Shown here: positions 21,096 through 24,918 of the stretch, piece after piece | Layout of the letters: every line of letters begins with the position of its first letter | Numbering within the stretch: position 1 is the stretch's first letter | NCBI GenBank assembly: GCA_004554085.1 | Contig: SFNY01000056.1 | Span: 1 to 24,918, forward strand | Length of the DNA: 24,918 nucleotides | DNA from: Clostridiales bacterium | Lineage (GTDB): Bacteria > Bacillota > Clostridia > Christensenellales > Aristaeellaceae | Reading direction: 5' to 3' | Notes under the pieces: model-generated | The model's input: the letters and a program-made list of their open reading frames with translations, nothing else | Databases searched by the model: none | What the model was told of the DNA's origin: nothing | Program-made: the position numbers and the translations under genes

Positions 21096-22562
21096 TCATT
21101 CCCACTCCACGGAGGCGGTGGGACGGCCGGTGATGTCGTAGGCCACGTGGGTGATGCCGGGAACCTCGCTGGTGATGCGCTGCACCACGGCTTCCATCAG
21201 GTCGTAGGGCAGCTTGTATGCGGGGGCCTTGCCCGCGTTGGAGCTGCCCAGCGCGCGCAGCACGCAGACGTAGCCCTCGCCCTCGCGTCCGGGCGTGCGC
21301 ATGTCGGTGAGGATGGCGAAGTACTGGGCGATCTTGCGGGAGAGCGACGCGCGCTCCACCTCCTGGCGGAAGATGGCGTCGGCCTCGCGCAGCATGGACA
21401 GGCGCTCGGGCGTGACCTCTCCCAGACAGCGAACGGACAGGCCGCAGCTCTCGAAGGAGGGCCGGGTGATCAGCTCCTCGGGCACGCCCAGCCAGCGTCC
21501 CAGCGCCCGCGCGTCCTCCTTGAACAGCAGGCGCAGCGGCTCCACCTTGCGGCAGCCGTCGATCATGTTGGAGACCAGATGAGGCGTGCCGCGCAGCACG
21601 TCGGGATAAATGGTGCCCTCGGCCATGCACTCGACGTCGCCGGCCTTGATGTATTGCTCGGCAAACACCGCCGAGAACTCGTCGTGCAGGATGCGGCGCT
21701 TCTCGTTTGCGTCGTGCACGCCGCGCAGCGCCTTCAGGAAGCGATCCTGTGCGTCCACCTCGATCAGATTCATGCCCATCTGCTCGCGGTAGCTCCTGCG
21801 GATGAACTCCGCGTCGCCCTTGCGCAGCAGCCCGGTGTCAATGAACAGGCAGACCAGGCGCTGGCCGATGGCGCGGTGCAGCAGCGCGGCGGTCACGGCG
21901 CTGTCCACGCCCACAGACACGGGGATCAGCACCTTCGCGTTGCCGATGGACGCGCGCGCGTCGTCGATGAGCGCGGGGGCGAAGTTCTCCACCGTCCAGC
22001 TGCGCGGACAGCCGCAGATGGAACCGGCGAAGTTCTCCAGGATCGTAAGTCCGTCGGGATCGTTGGATTCCACGTAGAATTGCAGGCCGTAGATGTGCTT
22101 CTCCTCGCAGGCGAAGCCGGGAACCAGCCCTGCGGGGGTGACGGCGATGGCCCGATAGCCTTCGGGAAGCTCGTAGCTGTCCACGCGGTCAAAAAAGCGG
22201 TCGTTCTCGCTCAGCTCGGCGAAGAGGTCGCACTCCTGAAACTGCACAAAGTCCTTGTTGGACTCCAGGGCGATTCCCTTGTGCGCCGCGCCGATGGATT
22301 CGGCCAGCATGCGCGCCGCGCCGCCAAAGGCCAGCACCGGCACGCCCAGCGCCTCGGGATCGAAGGGCAGGGGCGCGGGTGCGAGCGCGTCGCTGTCGCC
22401 GCCGGCCAGGATCACGCCCTTCGGTGCGCGCTCGAGGATTGCCTCCGGGGCGGTGTCGCCCGGGAGCACCTCGCAGTAATACTGTTCACCGCGCAGCCTG
22501 CGGGCGGTATAATAGGCGGGATTTCCGCCAAAATCCAGAATGAGGATCAAATCCGTATTCAT
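21096..22562 (-). CDS. GuaA-like protein with degenerate glutaminase and altered PP-loop
   Basis: A 488-residue protein with the full GMP synthase layout: class-I glutaminase (1-185), ATP-pyrophosphatase (205-370) and a C-terminal dimerisation domain ending YDITGRPTASVEWE. Canonical GuaA makes GMP from XMP, ATP and glutamine. Here the nucleophile motif GICYGMQ reads AFGGAAR (residues 78-84), so Cys is Gly80. QFHPE reads QFYVE (161-165), so the catalytic His is Tyr163. FGSQYTQ reads FGGNPAY. PP-loop SGGVDS reads SVGVDS (216-221), and PFPGPGL reads SFESCGL. Glutamine hydrolysis is therefore very unlikely; ammonia-dependent or new chemistry is possible. ATG 22562 has GGAGG seven bases upstream and is preferred over TTG 22568. 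It lies between MazG-like and GNAT genes. Confidence 0.85.
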   Translation of the reverse strand: MNTDLILILDFGGNPAYYTARRLRGEQYYCEVLPGDTAPEAILERAPKGVILAGGDSDALAPAPLPFDPEALGVPVLAFGGAARMLAESIGAAHKGIALESNKDFVQFQECDLFAELSENDRFFDRVDSYELPEGYRAIAVTPAGLVPGFACEEKHIYGLQFYVESNDPDGLTILENFAGSICGCPRSWTVENFAPALIDDARASIGNAKVLIPVSVGVDSAVTAALLHRAIGQRLVCLFIDTGLLRKGDAEFIRRSYREQMGMNLIEVDAQDRFLKALRGVHDANEKRRILHDEFSAVFAEQYIKAGDVECMAEGTIYPDVLRGTPHLVSNMIDGCRKVEPLRLLFKEDARALGRWLGVPEELITRPSFESCGLSVRCLGEVTPERLSMLREADAIFRQEVERASLSRKIAQYFAILTDMRTPGREGEGYVCVLRALGSSNAGKAPAYKLPYDLMEAVVQRITSEVPGITHVAYDITGRPTASVEWE

Positions 22563-22580
22563 CAGCAAACCTCCAGCGTT

Positions 22581-22940
22581 TTATCGCTTTGGATCGTAGG
22601 CCTTGGGAGGGCGGTGATCCACGATATCGATCTTGCGCAGAATCTGCTCTGTGATGTCGAAGCCCAGCGTGCGCGCAAGCTGAAGCCCGTACATCATCAC
22701 GTCGGCAAATTCCTCCGCGATCAGGGCACAGCGCTCCGGGTCCTCGCCGCGCATCAGGCGCTGTACGTCGTCGGGGTTCAGCCATTGGAAGGGCTCCAGC
22801 AGCTCGCTCATCTCAACCGTCATGGCCATGGCGACGTGCTGCGGATCCTGCACGCCGTCCACGCCCCAGCCCTTGCGCAGGCAGAGCTGGTGCACCTGCT
22901 CCTTGAGCTCCGCCAGAGGGGTGTTTGTGTCGCTCTTCAT
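22581..22940 (-). CDS. MazG-like nucleotide pyrophosphohydrolase
   Basis: A 119-residue all-alpha NTP pyrophosphatase of the MazG/dCTPase type. The metal-binding pattern is visible: E43-x-x-E46 in EMSELLEPFQW and E77-x-x-D80 in EEFADVMMYGLQLA. It also has a basic C-terminal tail (HRPPKAYDPKR). Such enzymes split non-canonical or excess (d)NTPs to the monophosphate and pyrophosphate. The ATG at 22940 lies 12 bases after TGGAGG. It is the first gene of a three-gene operon: 18 bases separate it from the GuaA-like gene. Its promoter is well formed at 22968-22996. Confidence 0.88.
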   Translation of the reverse strand: MKSDTNTPLAELKEQVHQLCLRKGWGVDGVQDPQHVAMAMTVEMSELLEPFQWLNPDDVQRLMRGEDPERCALIAEEFADVMMYGLQLARTLGFDITEQILRKIDIVDHRPPKAYDPKR

Positions 22941-22967
22941 TTTGCGTCCAAGCCTCCAGTCTATTGT

Positions 22968-22996
22968 AGTATAGCATAGAATTGCGTTTTATGCAA
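22968..22996 (-). promoter_or_regulatory. Sigma-A promoter of the MazG-like/GuaA-like/GNAT operon
   Basis: On the minus strand TTGCAT (22996-22991), 17 bases, TATACT (22973-22968), with TGC just before the -10. It is divergent from the topoisomerase gene promoter about 65 bases away. Confidence 0.85.
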
Positions 22997-23061
22997 ATTT
23001 GATCTTCTGAAGGGATTTGAACGGCTTTTCGCGGCGACAAATGAATTTAACGTTCTGTCTG

Positions 23062-23067
23062 TATAAT
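23062..23067 (+). promoter_or_regulatory. Candidate -10 box of the gyrB/parE gene
   Basis: A perfect TATAAT at 23062-23067, 29 bases before the ATG. No clear -35 is present at 16-18 bases, so it may need an activator or be weak. Confidence 0.5.
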
Positions 23068-23096
23068 ATAGGTAAGACTGCTTATTGGAGGAAAAA

Positions 23097-24728
23097 ATGG
23101 CGAAATCTTATTCCGCAACCGATATCACCGTCCTGGAAGGTCTGGACGCGGTGCGCATGCGCCCGGGCATGTACATCGGCTCCACTGGTACCAGAGGCCT
23201 GCACCATCTGATCTGGGAGATCGTGGACAATGCGATCGACGAGGCCTCCAACGGCTATGCTTCGGAAATCAGCGTGACGCTGAAGAGGGACGGCTCCTGC
23301 GAGGTGACGGACAACGGTCGCGGCATCCCGGTGGACATCCATCCCCAGCTGGGCGTGTCCGCGGTGGAGGTCGTCTACACCCAGCTCCACGCCGGCGGCA
23401 AGTTTTCCGATAAGAATTACGCCTACTCCGGCGGACTGCACGGCGTGGGCGCTTCGGTGGTGAACGCGCTATCCGAGTGGGTGGTGGTGGACGTGTACCG
23501 CGATTACAGCCACTACCAGCAGCGCTTTGAGTCCGTCGAGGACAAAAAGACGGGCAAGATCATCTCCGGCCGTCCGGCGGCGCCCCTTGCGAAGATCGGC
23601 AATACCCGCCGCCGGGGCACGCAGGTGGCCTTCAAGCCGGATCCCCGGGTGTTCGAGGACGTGAACTTCAATTCCGACACGGTGCGCCGCCGCATCCGGG
23701 AGCTGGCCTACCTGAACAAGGGTGTGCGCTTCATCTTCACCGACGAGCGCATCAAGGATCCCGACCAGCGCGTGCACGAGTACTGCTACGAGGGCGGGCT
23801 TTCGGACTTCCTGGCCTACCTGAACGCGGACAAGACTGTGATCACCGATCCCATCGTGTTTGAGAAGGTGTCGGATTCCACGCTGGTGCGCGTGGCGATT
23901 CAGTATACGGATTCCTATTCGGAGCACATCTGCTCCTTTGTCAACAACGTGCCCACCGCCGAGGGCGGCAGCCATGAGACGGGCTTCAAGGCCGCCGTGA
24001 CGAGGGCCTTCAACGATTACGCCCGGCGCGCGGGCATCCTGAAGGAGAAGGACAACAACCTCTCCGGCGACGACTTCCGCGAGGGCATGACAGCCATCGT
24101 CTACGCGGGCGTGAAGAATCCCCAGTTTGAGGGCCAGACCAAGGGCAAGCTGGGCAACACCGAGGTGCGCCCGGTGTTCGAGAGCGTGTGCTACGAGCAG
24201 CTCTCCATCTATCTGGACGACCTGAAGAACCAGGAGTTCGCCGCGAAGATCATTGAAAAGGCCGCCAAGGCTGCCAAGGTGCGCGAGGCCATGCGCAAGG
24301 CCAAGGAGATGGCCCGCCAGAAGAACCAGCTGGACGCCGCGCCGCTGGTGGGCAAGCTGTCCAGCTGCACCGGCAGGAACGCCGCCATGAACGAGCTGTT
24401 CATCGTGGAGGGCGACTCCGCAGGCGGCAGCGCCAAGCAGGGCCGCGACCGCCGCTTCCAGGCGATCCTTCCGCTGCGGGGCAAGCCGCTGAACGTGGAG
24501 AAGAAGCGCCTGGATCAGGTGCTGCTCAACGAGGAGTTCCGCTCGGTGATCACGGCGCTGGGCACCGGCATCGGCGAGGACTTCGACATCAGCCACCTGA
24601 AGTACAACAAGGTCATCATCCTCTCGGATCCTACTGACCTTCTTCTTCCGCTACATGAAGGAGCTGATCACCGATGGCCACGTCTACATCGGCATGCCGC
24701 CGCTGTACCGCGTGGCGAAGGGCAATGA
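23097..24728 (+). CDS. gyrB: Type IIA DNA topoisomerase subunit B (GyrB or ParE), frame broken near 24629
   Basis: Starts at ATG 23097 behind GGAGG. Residues 1-511 are a complete start of GyrB/ParE. The GHKL ATPase has VRMRPGMYIGSTGTRGLHHL, EIVDNAIDEA, VTDNGRGIPVD and YSGGLHGVGASVVNALSEW. The transducer domain has QTKGKLGNTEVR, and TOPRIM begins with ELFIVEGDSAGGSAKQGRDR. It introduces or removes supercoils with the A subunit. After KVIILSD (Asp511, 24627-24629) the family sequence A-D-V-D-G-A-H-I-R-T is absent. The frame shifts and reads nonsense to a stop at 24728. The correct frame resumes at 24631. The missing piece holds the DxD metal ligands. GyrB versus ParE cannot be decided here; no dnaA or recF is nearby, which leaves ParE possible. 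Confidence 0.88.
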   Translation: MAKSYSATDITVLEGLDAVRMRPGMYIGSTGTRGLHHLIWEIVDNAIDEASNGYASEISVTLKRDGSCEVTDNGRGIPVDIHPQLGVSAVEVVYTQLHAGGKFSDKNYAYSGGLHGVGASVVNALSEWVVVDVYRDYSHYQQRFESVEDKKTGKIISGRPAAPLAKIGNTRRRGTQVAFKPDPRVFEDVNFNSDTVRRRIRELAYLNKGVRFIFTDERIKDPDQRVHEYCYEGGLSDFLAYLNADKTVITDPIVFEKVSDSTLVRVAIQYTDSYSEHICSFVNNVPTAEGGSHETGFKAAVTRAFNDYARRAGILKEKDNNLSGDDFREGMTAIVYAGVKNPQFEGQTKGKLGNTEVRPVFESVCYEQLSIYLDDLKNQEFAAKIIEKAAKAAKVREAMRKAKEMARQKNQLDAAPLVGKLSSCTGRNAAMNELFIVEGDSAGGSAKQGRDRRFQAILPLRGKPLNVEKKRLDQVLLNEEFRSVITALGTGIGEDFDISHLKYNKVIILSDPTDLLLPLHEGADHRWPRLHRHAAAVPRGEGQ

Positions 24729-24918
24729 TGTGACCTACTGCTACGACGACAGGGCTCTGGAGCAGACGCTGAAGAAGGTGGGGAAGAACTATACCCTGCA
24801 GCGCTACAAGGGCCTTGGCGAGATGAACCCGGAGCAGCTGTGGGAGACCACGATGAACCCCGAGGGCCGCAGGCTGGTGCAGGTGACCATCGAGGACTTT
24901 GCCGAGGTGGAGCGCCGC
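24631..24918 (+). CDS. gyrB: GyrB/ParE C-terminal part in shifted frame, continues beyond window
   Basis: Ninety-six codons without a stop to the window edge: LLTFFFRYMKELITDGHVYI, MPPLYRV, then LQRYKGLGEMNPEQLWETTM and RRLVQVTIEDFAEVERR. This is the ordinary continuation of the GyrB/ParE TOPRIM and tail, including the RYKGLGEM motif. It has no start of its own. It joins the upstream part directly if about 32 bases (3n+2) are restored between 24629 and 24630. Confidence 0.88.

Noticed and set aside
20976..22979. A 667-codon plus-strand open frame opposite the GuaA-like and MazG-like genes
   Set aside because: Shadow of real minus-strand genes whose domains, RBSs and promoter are clear.
23000..23030. 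GTTCAAATCCC on the minus strand, like a tRNA T-loop
   Set aside because: The flanking bases do not pair as a T-stem and no acceptor, anticodon or D arm is present; it lies in the divergent promoter region.

Overview
The window reads as a chromosomal stretch of a GC-rich, spore-forming member of the Bacillota, class Clostridia. The evidence is an uninterrupted sigK (pro-sigma-K), ribonuclease J, a YlbF-family protein, the cysteine desulfurase-thiI pair of Gram-positives, an MrfA/YprA-type helicase, strong AGGAGG ribosome-binding sites, and TTG and GTG starts. I saw no rRNA, tRNA, CRISPR array, transposase or phage gene.

Left part (1-6860). A large secreted Ig-like (BIG2) surface protein runs leftwards out of the window. 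It is divergent from a Nudix hydrolase with a near-consensus promoter and terminator. Next comes an ECF sigma factor translationally coupled to an unusual single-pass membrane protein. That protein has a short basic cytoplasmic N-terminus like an anti-sigma factor, a propeller-like region, and a C-terminal domain resembling ABC family-1 solute-binding proteins. A leaderless LysM protein with three 27-residue Pro-rich repeats follows.

Middle part (6870-13480). A zinc-ribbon membrane protein on the minus strand is divergent from a rightward run: small membrane protein (DUF6106-like), cysteine desulfurase (NifZ/IscS type), thiI and mrfA. thiI is broken by an out-of-frame internal deletion. A 524-base gap follows, made largely of nested palindromes bounded by a 16-base direct repeat.

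Right part (13850-24918). RNase J, YlbF-family protein, MltG and SigK lie in series and are followed by a divergent DprA-like protein with its own promoter. On the minus strand are dapA, then an operon MazG-like pyrophosphohydrolase > GuaA-like protein > tandem-GNAT acetyltransferase. The GuaA-like protein has lost the glutaminase Cys and His and has an altered ATP-pyrophosphatase loop. Divergent from this operon, a GyrB/ParE gene runs off the right end. A short out-of-frame deletion removes its conserved TOPRIM DxD motif.

Most worth following: the ECF sigma factor with its solute-binding-like membrane partner, the degenerate GuaA paralogue with MazG and GNAT, the palindromic block before rnjA, and the two frame-breaking deletions in conserved genes. 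The deletions could be real or could be assembly errors; the sequence alone cannot decide.
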